Origin: Haloglomus irregulare
Lineage (GTDB): Archaea > Halobacteriota > Halobacteria > Halobacteriales > Haloarculaceae
NCBI RefSeq assembly: GCF_007421925.1
Contig: NZ_QMDX01000009.1
Coordinates: forward strand, 62,001-126,000
DNA: 64,000 bases
Direction of reading: 5' to 3'
A program made the translations under genes and the position numbers. Shown piece after piece: positions 1 through 8,984 of the stretch (within the stretch, counting starts at the first letter, position 1; every line of letters begins with the position of its first letter). Below the pieces are notes generated by a model. The model ran no database searches. It had not been told where the DNA came from and worked only from the letters and a program-made list of their open reading frames with translations.

Positions 1-723
1 GTGTCGGTGGTCCACGTCTCGAACACGCTGGGGACGATCAACCCCGTCGCGGAGCTCGCTGATATCGCCCACGACCACGACGCGTACATCTACGTCGACG
101 GGGCCCAGTCGGTCCCGCACAAGCCGATCGACGTGAAGGCGATGGACTGTGACTTCTTTGCCTTCTCCGGCCACAAGATGTGTGGCCCCACGGGCACCGG
201 CGCGATGTACGGCAAGCGCCACATCCTCGAGGAGATGCAGCCGTACCTCTACGGCGGCGAGATGATCCTGAAGGTCGACTTCGATGAGGCGAGCTGGAAC
301 GAGCTCCCCTGGAAGTTCGAGGCCGGCACGCAGAACATCGCCGGCGGCATCGCGCTGGCGGAGGCGTGTGACTACCTCGACGACATCGGCCTCGAGCGGA
401 TCCAGCGCCACGAGCAGCAGCTCACGGAGTACGCCTACGACCGACTCACCGAGCACGAGGACGTGGAGGTGTACGGCCCGCCGGGCGACGACCGTGCCGG
501 CCTCGTGGCGTTCAATATCGCCGGCGCCCACGCTCACGACCTCTCGTCCATCCTCAACGACTTCGCCGTCGCGGTCCGGGCCGGCGACCACTGTACCCAG
601 CCCCTCCACGACGTGCTCGGGGCCAGCGCCTCCGCGCGGGCGTCGTTCTACCTCTACAACACTCGCGAGGAGGTCGATATGCTGGTCGAAGCCGTCGACG
701 AGGCGCGCCAGCTGTTCGCCTGA
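1..723 (+). CDS. sufS: SufS-type cysteine desulfurase, C-terminal part (cut by window edge)
   Basis: PLP-dependent class V aminotransferase that removes sulfur from cysteine for Fe-S cluster assembly (cytosolic SUF system). Visible are the cofactor-binding DGAQ (about residue 33 of the fragment), the Schiff-base lysine in SGHK (K59), and the catalytic cysteine in RAGDHCTQP (C198), which is where SufS has its persulfide cysteine. SufS proteins have about 410 residues, so about 170 N-terminal residues lie left of the window; the GTG at position 1 is internal, not the true start. The C-terminus is complete. No other suf gene is visible. Confidence 0.92.
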   Translation: MSVVHVSNTLGTINPVAELADIAHDHDAYIYVDGAQSVPHKPIDVKAMDCDFFAFSGHKMCGPTGTGAMYGKRHILEEMQPYLYGGEMILKVDFDEASWNELPWKFEAGTQNIAGGIALAEACDYLDDIGLERIQRHEQQLTEYAYDRLTEHEDVEVYGPPGDDRAGLVAFNIAGAHAHDLSSILNDFAVAVRAGDHCTQPLHDVLGASASARASFYLYNTREEVDMLVEAVDEARQLFA

Positions 724-786
724 GCGACAGCTCAGCCCCGCCGTCGCGTCATCGTTCCGGGGTGCTCGTGTGCCCACGTCAGCGAA

Positions 787-792
787 CTTATA
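787..792 (+). promoter_or_regulatory. TATA-like box of the NusA-like gene
   Basis: The CTTATA element is centred about 27 bp before the ATG at 817. That is the spacing expected for a leaderless haloarchaeal transcript starting at or next to that ATG. It argues for 817 rather than the in-frame ATG at 796. Confidence 0.5.
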
Positions 793-816
793 CCGATGCC
801 TGCCGAACCCCGAGTC

Positions 817-1242
817 ATGCGTGTCACGCTGTCGGACGAGGCGCGCCGGCTCGTCGCCCTGTTCGAGGACGAGACCGGCGTCGCGGCTCGGGACTGTCTG
901 GTCGACGACGAGTTCGACCGCGTGGTGTTCGTGGTGCCGGCCGGCGAGATGGGCCAGGCCATCGGCCCGGACGGCCGGCACGTCAAGCGGATGGAGGACC
1001 GGCTCGACCGGGACGTGGAGCTGGTCGAGCACGCCGACCGCCCGGAGGGGTTCGTGGCGAACGCGCTCGCCCCGGCGGCGGTTTACAACGTCACCGTCAG
1101 CGAGAACGGGGACCGCGTCGCGTACGCGGAGGTCGACGCCGCGGACCGCGGCGTCGCCATCGGCACGGACGGCCGGACCATCGGTCGGGCTCGCGAACTG
1201 GCCCGGCGCCACTTCGACCTCGACGACGTGGAGCTGACCTGA
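817..1242 (+). CDS. nusA: NusA-like KH-domain transcription/RNA-binding protein
   Basis: A 141-residue archaeal NusA-like protein, consisting only of the two KH RNA-binding domains. GPDGRHVKR in the first half and GTDGRTIGRAREL in the second are the KH G-x-x-G loops. The family usually begins MRVTLSDEARR, which fits the ATG at 817; an in-frame ATG at 796 would add seven residues. In many archaea this gene lies directly between rpoA2 and rps12. Here sufS is upstream, and a transporter and a GAF gene separate it from rps12, so the classical cluster is broken. Confidence 0.88.
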   Translation: MRVTLSDEARRLVALFEDETGVAARDCLVDDEFDRVVFVVPAGEMGQAIGPDGRHVKRMEDRLDRDVELVEHADRPEGFVANALAPAAVYNVTVSENGDRVAYAEVDAADRGVAIGTDGRTIGRARELARRHFDLDDVELT

Positions 1243-1617
1243 CCGGCCGCGAACGGGCGCGTCGCCCGGTGAATCCGGGTTGCTCGCGCGCGCCGGCGGA
1301 GTGGTGGTTCGACGGCCAAACCCCTGTGCATGACCGGTTCGGACGGCACCCGCCGATCCGATACCCGCTTCGTCCAGATTTGGGCCGTATTTCTGGACGG
1401 ACAACGCCCTTAAATTCGTAATACCCGTCCCAATTCCGGACTCACGTCCACTCCGACGACGAATATATCCATTTCGTAAACGATAGCGCTTATGCAGGCC
1501 AGGTTCATCTGGATAATCCGTGATGGAGTGGACCAGCGTTCAGTGGAATAGAGAATCAGTGCACGAACGGAATGCGGAATCGCGTGGTGCTGCCCGTTCC
1601 CGCGAGGGGGTGGACGT
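1243..1617. promoter_or_regulatory. Intergenic region with dyads upstream of the NarK-like gene
   Basis: This 375-bp stretch is more AT-rich than its surroundings and I see no gene in it. It holds a perfect 8-bp inverted repeat (CGTCCAGA at 1371-1378, TCTGGACG at 1392-1399), a TATA-like CTTAAATT near 1409-1416, a 5-bp dyad ACGAA/TTCGT (1459-1463, 1473-1477), and a distant 9-bp inverted pair GTCCACTCC (1446-1454) / GGAGTGGAC (1525-1533). Together they look like the control region of the transporter gene. No known operator consensus was recognised. Confidence 0.45.
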
Positions 1618-2937
1618 ATGGGTCTGATCCGGATGACGAAGTACCGGACGCTGCTGCTCGCGACGATCGGGTTCAACTTCTCCTTCCTCATCTGGTTCTC
1701 GTTCGCGCCGTTCACGGGGCCGATGGCGGAGGAGTTCGGCCTCTCGCTCGCCGAGATCGGTATCCTGGCGAGCGCGGCCATCTGGCTCGCCCCGTTCGGC
1801 CGCATCCTGACGGGGTGGCTCTCGGACAAGTTCGGTGCGCCGACGGTGTTCGCCATCGTCCTGGGGTACGTCGGGGTGTTCTCGATGGCATCGGCGTTCG
1901 CCCAGTCGTACACGGTGTTCTTCATCGAGCGGCTCATCGTCGCGACGGCCGGCATCACCTTCGTCATCGGCATCCAGCACGTCTCCGAGTGGTTCGAGGA
2001 GGGCGAACTCGGGACCGCCGAGGGGGTCTACGCCGGCATCGGGAACGCCGGCGCCGCGGGCGGAGCGCTCATCCTGCCGCGGGTGTTCCCGACCGGCTGG
2101 AGCGGGCCGCTGTTCTCGACGAACTGGCGGGCCGCCTTCTTCTACACCGGCGTCGTCTCGATCGGGCTGGCGGTCGTCTACTACACGTTCGGCGAGGCCG
2201 CCAAGTCCGAAGCCAAGCGCGAGGCGACGAAGCAGAACGCCGGCTTCAAGGACTGGCTCTACACCGCCACCCGCTACGGGACGGTCGTGCTCGCGCTGGC
2301 GTACGTGATGACGTTCGGCCTGGAGCTGTCGATGAACGGCTGGCTGGCGACCTACTACCGGGAGGGATTCAACACGCAGAACCTCACGCTGGCGGCGACC
2401 TTCGCGGCGACGTTCTCGGTGGCCGCGGGGCTGCTGCGACCCATCGGTGGCTACGTCAGCGACCGGGTCGCCCGCAACGAGACGAACATCCTCCCCGTGT
2501 TCCAGGGGCACTACCGCGAGCAGTGGACGTTCGTGGCGCTGTGCTTCGTCGTCCTGACGATGTTCGGGATGACGCTCGCCGGACTCACCGGGCAGGTACT
2601 GCTGGCGGTCGGCGCGGGCTTCCTCGTCGGGATGGGCTGTGCGTTCGCCGAGGGGGCCATCTTCGCGCAGGTGCCGGCAATGTTCCCCGATAGCTCCGGC
2701 GCCGTGGCGGGCGTCGTCGGCGGCGTCGGCACGGTCGGGGGTATCGTCTACCCCCTGGTCTACGCCGCGCCGTTCCTGGCCAACCTCCACATCGGCTACG
2801 CTATCGTGGGCGCGTCGATGATCCCGATCGTCCTGCTGACGGCGTGGGTGTTCCAGCCACGCATCGCCAGCGTCGCCGACGAGGCGGGCTTCGTCGGGAG
2901 CGACCCGTCCTCCCCGCCCGCGTCGAGCGACGACTGA
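1618..2937 (+). CDS. NarK-type nitrate/nitrite MFS transporter
   Basis: A 439-residue polytopic membrane protein with about 12 hydrophobic segments. It has the NNP-family glycine-rich signatures: [10 protein letters not shown] near residue 140 (TM5 region) and VGGVGTVGG in the second half (TM11 region). The MFS loop WLSDKFG lies after TM2. NNP proteins move nitrate in or exchange nitrate for nitrite across the cell membrane. No nitrate reductase gene is in the window, so substrate rests on the signatures alone; another organic anion cannot be excluded. An alternative start is the ATG five codons on (1633). Confidence 0.78.
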   Translation: MGLIRMTKYRTLLLATIGFNFSFLIWFSFAPFTGPMAEEFGLSLAEIGILASAAIWLAPFGRILTGWLSDKFGAPTVFAIVLGYVGVFSMASAFAQSYTVFFIERLIVATAGITFVIGIQHVSEWFEEGELGTAEGVYAGIGNAGAAGGALILPRVFPTGWSGPLFSTNWRAAFFYTGVVSIGLAVVYYTFGEAAKSEAKREATKQNAGFKDWLYTATRYGTVVLALAYVMTFGLELSMNGWLATYYREGFNTQNLTLAATFAATFSVAAGLLRPIGGYVSDRVARNETNILPVFQGHYREQWTFVALCFVVLTMFGMTLAGLTGQVLLAVGAGFLVGMGCAFAEGAIFAQVPAMFPDSSGAVAGVVGGVGTVGGIVYPLVYAAPFLANLHIGYAIVGASMIPIVLLTAWVFQPRIASVADEAGFVGSDPSSPPASSDD

Positions 2938-3013
2938 CGCCGAGCGGCTCCACGGCGGACTCACGGCCCGTTTTCGCGGAACGCTGAAGTACAGGGGGCG
3001 CCGTGGTGACATA

Positions 3014-3916
3014 ATGGAATCGGGCATCACGGTGCTCTGCGTCGACGCCGGCCCCACGGCCGAGGCGACGGGGCTGGCGCTGGAGATGCGCACCGACGGG
3101 GTCGAGGTGCTGGACGCCTCGAACCCCCGGGTGGCGACGGCGACGCTGGACCGCGAGCCGGTCGACGTCCTCGTGTTCGAGCCGGGGGTGGGACAGGACG
3201 ACGACTGGGACGAGGCCCTGCAGACCGCCGCCGATGGCGGGGCGACGGTCCTGACGTTCAGTGCCGGTCGCCCGGCCATCGCCGACCGCCCGGAGGTGGC
3301 GGGGCACGTCGACAAGGCCCAGCCCGACCAGTTCGAGCGGCTGGCCGACCGGGTGCTGGAGGCCATCCAGGCCGACGAGACCGACTACCCGCTCGCCGAG
3401 GAGGAGGCCCGCGCGGTCGCGGCCGACCAGTACGGGATGGCGCCGCTACTGGCCCGGGGGAGCCTCCAGCGGCTCTGTCGGCTGGCCGCCGAGACTATCG
3501 GCGTCTCCGCGGCGCTGGTCGGGCTCATCGACCGCACCCGCTACCAGGCGCTCGCGGCCTACGGCACGCCCGACACGACCCAGCCCCGGCGCGAGAGCAT
3601 CTGCGCCCGGACGTTCCTCGACCCCGGCGTGGTCTGCCTCCCGGACCTCCACGACCACGAGTGGCGGTAGTACGCGCCCGACGAGGGCTTCCGGTGGTAC
3701 GCCCGCGCCCGCCTGGTCGCCCCGGACGGCCACCCCATCGGGACGCTCGCGGTCTACGACGAGGACCGGACGGCTCCGCTCTCCGAGGGCGAGGAGTGGC
3801 GGCTCTCGGCGCTCGCCGACGAGGCGATGGAACAGCTGGAACTCCGCCGGCTGGTCGCCCGGCCGCAGGACCCCGACGTCTCCATCTCCACGGCCGACGA
3901 GGTCCGCGAGCCCTGA
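3014..3916 (+). pseudogene. Receiver-like/GAF-domain protein interrupted by one in-frame TAG
   Basis: Reading from ATG 3014 gives 218 residues to a TAG at 3668-3670. The same frame then stays open with normal haloarchaeal codon use for 81 more codons to TGA 3914-3916. The N-terminal ~120 residues resemble a degenerate receiver domain; the rest is a GAF sensor domain. The amber falls inside the GAF domain: the text before it (CLPDLHDHEWR) and after it (YAPDEGFRWYARARLV, then PIGTLAVYDE and LALADEAMEQLELRRL-like sequence) joins into one ordinary GAF fold. It could be a recent nonsense mutation, a sequencing error or readthrough. The 218-residue product alone would be an incomplete domain. Confidence 0.8.
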
Positions 3917-3991
3917 GCCGGACCCCGCGAAACCGGCGGTAGCGCCGCCGAGCCCCGGCCCGTGAGCCAGTCACGGGGTTCGCAACGAAAA

Positions 3992-4007
3992 GGGACTCTT
4001 AAGTCCC
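3992..4007 (+). promoter_or_regulatory. rps12 promoter with a symmetric TATA region
   Basis: GGGACT and AGTCCC flank CTTA, so the TATA-like CTTAAG sits inside a perfect 6-bp dyad. It is preceded by an A-rich CGAAAA that could act as BRE. The element is about 27-30 bp before the ATG at 4031. The dyad could also bind a regulator. Confidence 0.5.
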
Positions 4008-4030
4008 TCCGTCGTGAACAGCCATGCACT

Positions 4031-4459
4031 ATGGCGAACGGCAAGTACGCCGCGCGCAAGCTGAAGAAGGACCGCCAGAAGCACCGGTGGTCCGACTCGG
4101 ACTACGCACGGCGGGCACGCGGGCTGGGCAAGAAGTCCGACCCGCTCGAAGGCGCCCCACAGGGTCGTGGTATCGTACTGGAGAAGGTCGGCATCGAGGC
4201 CAAGCAGCCGAACTCGGCCATCCGGAAGTGCGTCCGGGTCCAGCTCATCAAGAACGGGAAGCAGGTCACCGCGTTCTGTCCCGGTGACGGTGCTATCTCC
4301 TTCATCGACGAGCACGACGAGGTCACCATCGCCGGCATCGGCGGCGCGAAGGGCCGCGCGATGGGCGACCTCTCCGGTGTCAACTACAAGGTTGAGAAGG
4401 TGAACGGCGTCTCCATGATCGAACTCGTGCGTGGGAACGCGGAGAAGCCGGTCCGATGA
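4031..4459 (+). CDS. rps12: 30S ribosomal protein uS12
   Basis: 142 residues, the normal archaeal length. The decoding-centre loop [15 protein letters not shown] is intact, as is the family start [15 protein letters not shown]. An upstream in-frame ATG (3962) would add 23 residues unrelated to the family, so 4031 is preferred and also matches the promoter. The stop codon overlaps the rps7 start (ATGA), so the two are translationally coupled. Confidence 0.97.
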   Translation: MANGKYAARKLKKDRQKHRWSDSDYARRARGLGKKSDPLEGAPQGRGIVLEKVGIEAKQPNSAIRKCVRVQLIKNGKQVTAFCPGDGAISFIDEHDEVTIAGIGGAKGRAMGDLSGVNYKVEKVNGVSMIELVRGNAEKPVR

Positions 4460-5067
4460 GCGCCGAGCAACCGGACCCCGACGCGCCCGCCTCCACCGAT
4501 GACGAGCGCGTCTCCGCGCTGCTGTTCGAGCGCTACTCCGTCGACGACATCGAGTACGACGACCCCTCGACGCGACGCTACATCACGGTCACGCCCGTTG
4601 CCCACACGATGGGCCGGCACGCGAACAAGCAGTTCAAGAAGTCCGAGATCTCCATCGTCGAGCGGCTGATCAACCGCCTGATGCAGACCGACGAGAACAC
4701 GGGCAAGAAGCAGCAGGCCACGCGCATCGTCCGCGAGGCGTTCGCCACTATCGAGAACCGGACCGACGAGAACCCGGTCCAGACCCTGGTCACGGCCGTC
4801 GAGAACAGCGGCCCCCGCGAGGAGACCGTCCGCCTGAAGTACGGCGGCATCTCCGTTCCCAAGGCCGTCGACGTGGCCCCGCAGCGCCGCGTCGACCAAG
4901 CCCTGAAGTTCATCGCCCAGGGCGTCAAGCAGAACTCCTACAAGACGAAGACGACGGCCGCCGAGGCGCTCGCCCAGCAGCTCATCGGTGCCGCCGACTA
5001 CGACCTGCAGACCTACGCCATCTCCCAGAAGGAGGAGAAGGAACGCGTCGCGGCTGCAGCTCGGTAA
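4456..5067 (+). CDS. rps7: 30S ribosomal protein uS7
   Basis: 203 residues. It carries the archaeal N-terminal extension (about 40 acidic residues) followed by the conserved uS7 core, including the segment [24 protein letters not shown] and the [15 protein letters not shown] helix. uS7 nucleates assembly of the 30S head and touches the E-site tRNA. It overlaps rps12 by 4 bp. In most archaea the EF-2 gene follows; here only non-coding repeat DNA does. Confidence 0.97.
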   Translation: MSAEQPDPDAPASTDDERVSALLFERYSVDDIEYDDPSTRRYITVTPVAHTMGRHANKQFKKSEISIVERLINRLMQTDENTGKKQQATRIVREAFATIENRTDENPVQTLVTAVENSGPREETVRLKYGGISVPKAVDVAPQRRVDQALKFIAQGVKQNSYKTKTTAAEALAQQLIGAADYDLQTYAISQKEEKERVAAAAR

Positions 5068-5076
5068 TCCGGCGTA

Positions 5077-5093
5077 TATTCTTCCTGTTTTCG
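5077..5093 (+). terminator. T-rich stop region after rps7
   Basis: The TATATTCTTCCTGTTTTC stretch begins about 10 bp after the rps7 stop. Archaeal RNA polymerase terminates at T-rich tracts without needing a hairpin. The next genes are over 600 bp away, so termination here is plausible. Confidence 0.45.
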
Positions 5094-5703
5094 GTATAAT
5101 CGTCTAGACGCACTATCATTGGACAATATGGCTGGAGAACGGTGTAATATCCGTGGCGGCGACGGCTACGACGAGAACCTGCCGAAAGCCCCACCCTGTT
5201 GCCTGTCCCGTCGAGCATTCGCACCTGGTGGTTCCGGCGGGCCAGGGTACCCCCACACCTCCCCGCGCGAGCGCCGGGAGCCTCGACCCCCTCGCGCTGC
5301 TCGGGGTCTCGGCAGTGAGGCGCTCGCGCGCTTCCTGCACTCGGAACCGGCCGGCCGACCAACCGCTCTCCGGCCGGGAGCGCGTGCCGGGGGACTCCGT
5401 CCCCCGTACCCTGCGGCGCAGTCGTTCGAGACGGCGAAGCCGTCTCGCGATGACGAGAGACGCTCCGCGTCCTTCGAACCACCGCGGGAACCCGGGGAAG
5501 GGCAGGGGCGCCGCGGGCCTCCACAAGCCGTGTGCCTGGCGGAATCGAAGGTGAGCCGAGCGCAGCGAGGCCCCCGAGTCGAGAGCGCGAGGGCTTCGTA
5601 GCCGTCCCCGCCGCTGTCGTCGCCCCGGACACCAACCGTCCCCGACATCCTCCCGCACCAGTTCAACCACAGGGCTTTCACCGAACCGCACCAACGTTCG
5701 CGT
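5094..5703. repeat. Non-coding region packed with inverted repeats
   Basis: I see no credible gene between rps7 and lipA. The stretch is dense in perfect dyads. An 11-bp pair GCGCGAGCGCC (5265-5275) / GGCGCTCGCGC (5319-5329) encloses a second pair GACCCC (5285-5290) / GGGGTC (5303-5308), so the block can form a nested stem. A 7-bp hairpin with loop CTCCG lies at 5388-5406 (CGGGGGA/TCCCCCG). A 9-bp hairpin CGAGACGGC-GAA-GCCGTCTCG lies at 5427-5447. The CTCCG-loop hairpin shares its core with the insertion at 19826-19842. Confidence 0.65.
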
Positions 5704-6636
5704 ATGAGCGGCGCACGCAAGCCCGACTGGCTGAAGATGCGGCCGCCGTCGGGCGAGCGGTTCACCGAGATCAAGGAGACGCTGCGGGAGCACGACCTCC
5801 ACACGGTCTGCGAGGAGGCCTCCTGCCCGAACCTGGGCGACTGCTGGTCCGGGCGGAACGGCCCCGGCACGGCGACGTTCATGCTGCTGGGGGACCGCTG
5901 TTCGCGGGGGTGTAACTTCTGTGACGTCCAGACGGGCGGCATGGAGCCGCCGGACCCGGACGAACCCGAGCAGGTGGCCGACGCGGTTGCCGAAATCGGG
6001 CTGGACTACGTCGTCCTCACGTCGGTCGACCGGGACGACCTGCCCGACCAGGGTGCGGGGCACTTCGCCGACACCATCCGGGCCATCAAGGACCGGGACC
6101 CCTCCATCCTGGTGGAGGCGCTGACGCCGGACTTCCAGGGTGAGCCCGAACTCGTGGCGACGGTCGCGGAGGCGGGCGCGGACGTGCTGGCGCACAACGT
6201 CGAGACGGTCGCCCGGCTCCAGTGGCCGGTCCGGGACCGGCGGGCGGGCTACGAGCAGTCCCTGTCGGTGCTGGAGCAGTACGCCCGCGAGTCGGGCGCG
6301 TACGTCAAGACGAGCCTGATGCTCGGCGTGGGCGAGTACGACCACGAGGTGTACCGCACCCTGGGCGACCTGCGGGAGGTGGGGACGGATATCGTCACGT
6401 TCGGGCAGTACCTCCAGCCCTCGCGGTCGCATCTGGAGGTGTTCGACTACGTCCACCCCGACAAGTTCGAGGTCTGGCGCGAGGTGGCCGAGCGGGAGTT
6501 CGATTTCAGCTACTGCGCCTCGGGGCCGATGGTCCGGTCGTCGTTCAAGGCCGGCGAGTTCTTCGTCGAGGCGGTCGAGCGGGAGGGCCGGACCGTCGAG
6601 GACGCGCGAGCCGAGGCCCGCGCCCGCGGGGACTGA
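5704..6636 (+). CDS. lipA: Lipoyl synthase LipA
   Basis: 310-residue radical SAM enzyme that inserts two sulfurs into protein-bound octanoyl groups to make lipoyl cofactor. Both cluster motifs are present: auxiliary cluster C36-x4-C41-x5-C47 and SAM cluster C66-x3-C70-x2-C73. The C-terminal SYCASGPMVRSSFKAGEFF carries the serine that ligates the auxiliary cluster in characterised LipA. It sits directly upstream of pdhABC, whose E2 subunit is its likely substrate. No LipB or LplA gene is visible. Confidence 0.95.
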   Translation: MSGARKPDWLKMRPPSGERFTEIKETLREHDLHTVCEEASCPNLGDCWSGRNGPGTATFMLLGDRCSRGCNFCDVQTGGMEPPDPDEPEQVADAVAEIGLDYVVLTSVDRDDLPDQGAGHFADTIRAIKDRDPSILVEALTPDFQGEPELVATVAEAGADVLAHNVETVARLQWPVRDRRAGYEQSLSVLEQYARESGAYVKTSLMLGVGEYDHEVYRTLGDLREVGTDIVTFGQYLQPSRSHLEVFDYVHPDKFEVWREVAEREFDFSYCASGPMVRSSFKAGEFFVEAVEREGRTVEDARAEARARGD

Positions 6637-6846
6637 CACCGGCGGTGCCGACGCGGACACCGACACGCGCCGGCCCTCGCCACCGCCCGTCGCCCGACGA
6701 CGGCCCCCGTCGGGGATTCGACGTCCGCACGCCGGGCGCCGGCCAACCCGTCATACCCGGCAGTTGATACCGGACGGGGCGACCGTCCGTCCGTTTCGGG
6801 CAAATCTTACGTAAACTATACGGCACCGGCGGCGGCAGTCGGAGGT

Positions 6847-6876
6847 ATGTCGTACCGCAGGGTGAGACACTCATGA
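6847..6876 (+). CDS. Nine-codon upstream ORF coupled to pdhA
   Basis: GGAGGT directly precedes an ATG at 6847 that opens a nine-codon frame (MSYRRVRHS). Its TGA at 6874-6876 overlaps the pdhA ATG at 6873 as ATGA. cofH and the SDR gene at 47447 also have GGAGGT abutting their ATG, so the arrangement is compatible with translation. The nearest Shine-Dalgarno-like site to pdhA is this one, 26 nt away, which suggests pdhA may be translated by coupling. It may instead be chance. Confidence 0.4.
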   Translation: MSYRRVRHS

Positions 6877-7976
6877 GCACGTTACAGCGGGACCCGCACG
6901 AGCAGGTCCAGATCCTCGACGAGGACGGGCACGTCCTCGACGGCGCCGCGGTTCCCGATGTCCCCGACGAGGACCTCGTCGGGATGTACCGGGATATGAA
7001 ACTGGCACGCCACTTCGACCAGCGCGCGGTCAGCCTCCAGCGCCAGGGGCGGATGGGGACGTATCCGCCGCTCTCCGGGCAGGAGGGGGCCCAGGTCGGC
7101 TCCGCGTACGCCCTCGACCAGGGGGACTGGGTGGTGCCGTCCTACCGGGAGCACGCCGTCGCCCTGGTGCGAGGCCAGAGCCTGAGCGGGACGCTCCGCT
7201 ACTGGATGGGCGACGAGCGGGGCAACCGGCTCGAGGACTGCAACATCTTCCCCGTGGCGGTCCCCATCGCGACGCAGATCCCCCACGCGACCGGAATGGC
7301 CTGGGCCTCCCGGCTGCAGGGCGCCGACGAGGCGTTCATCTGCTACTTCGGTGACGGCGCCACCTCGGAGGGTGACTTCCACGAGGGGCTCAACTTCGCC
7401 GGCGTCTTCGACGCCCCGGCGGTGTTCTTCTGCAACAACAACCAGTGGGCCATCTCCGTCCCCCGGGAACGCCAGACCCGGTCGGAGACGCTCTCGCAGA
7501 AAGCCATCGCCTACGGCTTCGAGGGCGTCCAGGTCGACGGGATGGACCCGCTCGCGGTCTACAAGGTGACTCGCGAGGCCGTCGAGAAGGCAAAGGACCC
7601 GGACGAGGACGAGCTCCGACCGACGCTCATCGAGGCGGTCCAGTACCGCTTCGGCGCGCACACGACGGCCGACGACCCCTCGGTCTACCGCGACGAGGAC
7701 GAGGTCGAGCGATGGAAGGCCAAAGACCCCATCCCGCGGCTGGAGACCTTCCTGCGGGAGCAGGGGCTGCTCGACGACGAGCGGGCGGCCGGGATCCAGC
7801 AGGCGGTCGAGGAACGGGTGGCCGACGCCATCGAGGCAGCCGAGACCGTCGAGCGGCCCGACCTCGAGGAGATGTTCGAGCACGTCTACGCCGACCAACC
7901 CAGGCGGCTGCAGGAGCAGGTCGCGTACCTCCAGCGGGTACGGGAAACGCACGGCGACGAGGAACTCCTGGAATGA
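6873..7976 (+). CDS. pdhA: 2-oxoacid (pyruvate-type) dehydrogenase E1 alpha
   Basis: 367 residues. Binds thiamine diphosphate through GDG (about residue 160, in [15 protein letters not shown]) and the NNNQWAIS segment about 30 residues on, the standard GDG-(N)N motif. Pairs with PdhB to decarboxylate a 2-oxoacid and pass the acyl group to the lipoyl arm of PdhC. Substrate cannot be read from sequence; haloarchaea use ferredoxin oxidoreductases for pyruvate, and such OADH clusters often serve branched-chain or unknown oxoacids. Overlaps pdhB by ATGA. Confidence 0.93.
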   Translation: MSTLQRDPHEQVQILDEDGHVLDGAAVPDVPDEDLVGMYRDMKLARHFDQRAVSLQRQGRMGTYPPLSGQEGAQVGSAYALDQGDWVVPSYREHAVALVRGQSLSGTLRYWMGDERGNRLEDCNIFPVAVPIATQIPHATGMAWASRLQGADEAFICYFGDGATSEGDFHEGLNFAGVFDAPAVFFCNNNQWAISVPRERQTRSETLSQKAIAYGFEGVQVDGMDPLAVYKVTREAVEKAKDPDEDELRPTLIEAVQYRFGAHTTADDPSVYRDEDEVERWKAKDPIPRLETFLREQGLLDDERAAGIQQAVEERVADAIEAAETVERPDLEEMFEHVYADQPRRLQEQVAYLQRVRETHGDEELLE

Positions 7977-8983
7977 GCACGCAAGACACGAAGACGGCAG
8001 GCGACACGCAGAACCTCACCCTCGTACAGGCCGTCCGGGACGGGCTGTACGGCGAGATGGAGCGGGACGACTCGGTGTTGGTGATGGGCGAGGACGTCGG
8101 CAAGAACGGCGGCGTCTTCCGCGCCACCCAGGGCCTCTACGACGAGTTCGGCGAGGAGCGGGTCGTCGACACGCCGCTCGCGGAGGCCGGCATCGTCGGC
8201 ACCGCGGTCGGGATGGCGGCCTACGGGATGCGCCCCGTGCCGGAGATGCAGTTCATGGGGTTCATCTACCCCGCGTTCGACCAGATCATCTCCCACGCCG
8301 CCCGCATGCGGACGCGGTCGCGCGGACGCTACACCTGTCCGATGGTCGTCCGGGCGCCGTACGGTGGCGGCATCCGCGCCCCGGAGCACCACTCCGAGTC
8401 AAAGGAGACGTTCTTCGTCCACGAGCCGGGGCTGAAGGTGGTCATCCCCTCGACCCCGTACGACACGAAGGGGCTGCTGGCCTCGGCCATCCGCGACCCG
8501 GACCCCGTCGTCTTCCTGGAGCCGAAGCTCATCTACCGGGCGTTCCGCGAGGAGGTGCCCGACGAGACGTACACGGTTCCGCTCGGCGAGGCCGCGGTCC
8601 GCCGGGAGGGTGCCGACGTCTCCGTCTACACCTGGGGGGCGATGACCCGGCCGACGATGGAGGCCGCCGAAGCCCTCGCCGACGAGGGCATCGACTGCGA
8701 GGTGGTCGACCTCCGGACGCTGTCGCCGATGGACACGGAGACGGTACTGGAGTCGTTCAAGAAGACCGGCCGTGCGGTCGTCGTCCACGAGGCACCAAAG
8801 ACCGGCGGCCTGGCCGGCGAGATCACGGCCACCATCCAGGAGGAGGCGCTGCTGTATCAGGAGGCACCGGTCAATCGCGTCACCGGGTTCGACGTCCCGT
8901 TCCCGCTGTACGCGCTGGAGGACTACTACCTGCCCGAGGCGGCCCGCATCGCCGACGGCATCCGCGAGACGGCGGAGTTCTGA
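7973..8983 (+). CDS. pdhB: 2-oxoacid dehydrogenase E1 beta
   Basis: 336-residue transketolase-like subunit. Conserved blocks are [33 protein letters not shown], the E2-facing [17 protein letters not shown], and the C-terminal [16 protein letters not shown]. The start ATG lies in the ATGA overlap with pdhA, and its stop is one base before the pdhC start, so the three genes form a translationally coupled operon. Confidence 0.93.
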   Translation: MSTQDTKTAGDTQNLTLVQAVRDGLYGEMERDDSVLVMGEDVGKNGGVFRATQGLYDEFGEERVVDTPLAEAGIVGTAVGMAAYGMRPVPEMQFMGFIYPAFDQIISHAARMRTRSRGRYTCPMVVRAPYGGGIRAPEHHSESKETFFVHEPGLKVVIPSTPYDTKGLLASAIRDPDPVVFLEPKLIYRAFREEVPDETYTVPLGEAAVRREGADVSVYTWGAMTRPTMEAAEALADEGIDCEVVDLRTLSPMDTETVLESFKKTGRAVVVHEAPKTGGLAGEITATIQEEALLYQEAPVNRVTGFDVPFPLYALEDYYLPEAARIADGIRETAEF

Positions 8984-8984
8984 C

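Noticed and set aside
3668-3670. Pyrrolysine codon in the GAF gene
   Set aside because: Haloarchaea are not known to use pyrrolysine as far as I know, and no pyl gene or PYLIS-like element is visible; mutation or error is simpler.
5119-5601. Long open frames on both strands between rps7 and lipA
   Set aside because: Arg/Pro/Gly-rich translations without family, start signal or codon bias; they arise from the GC-rich hairpin block.
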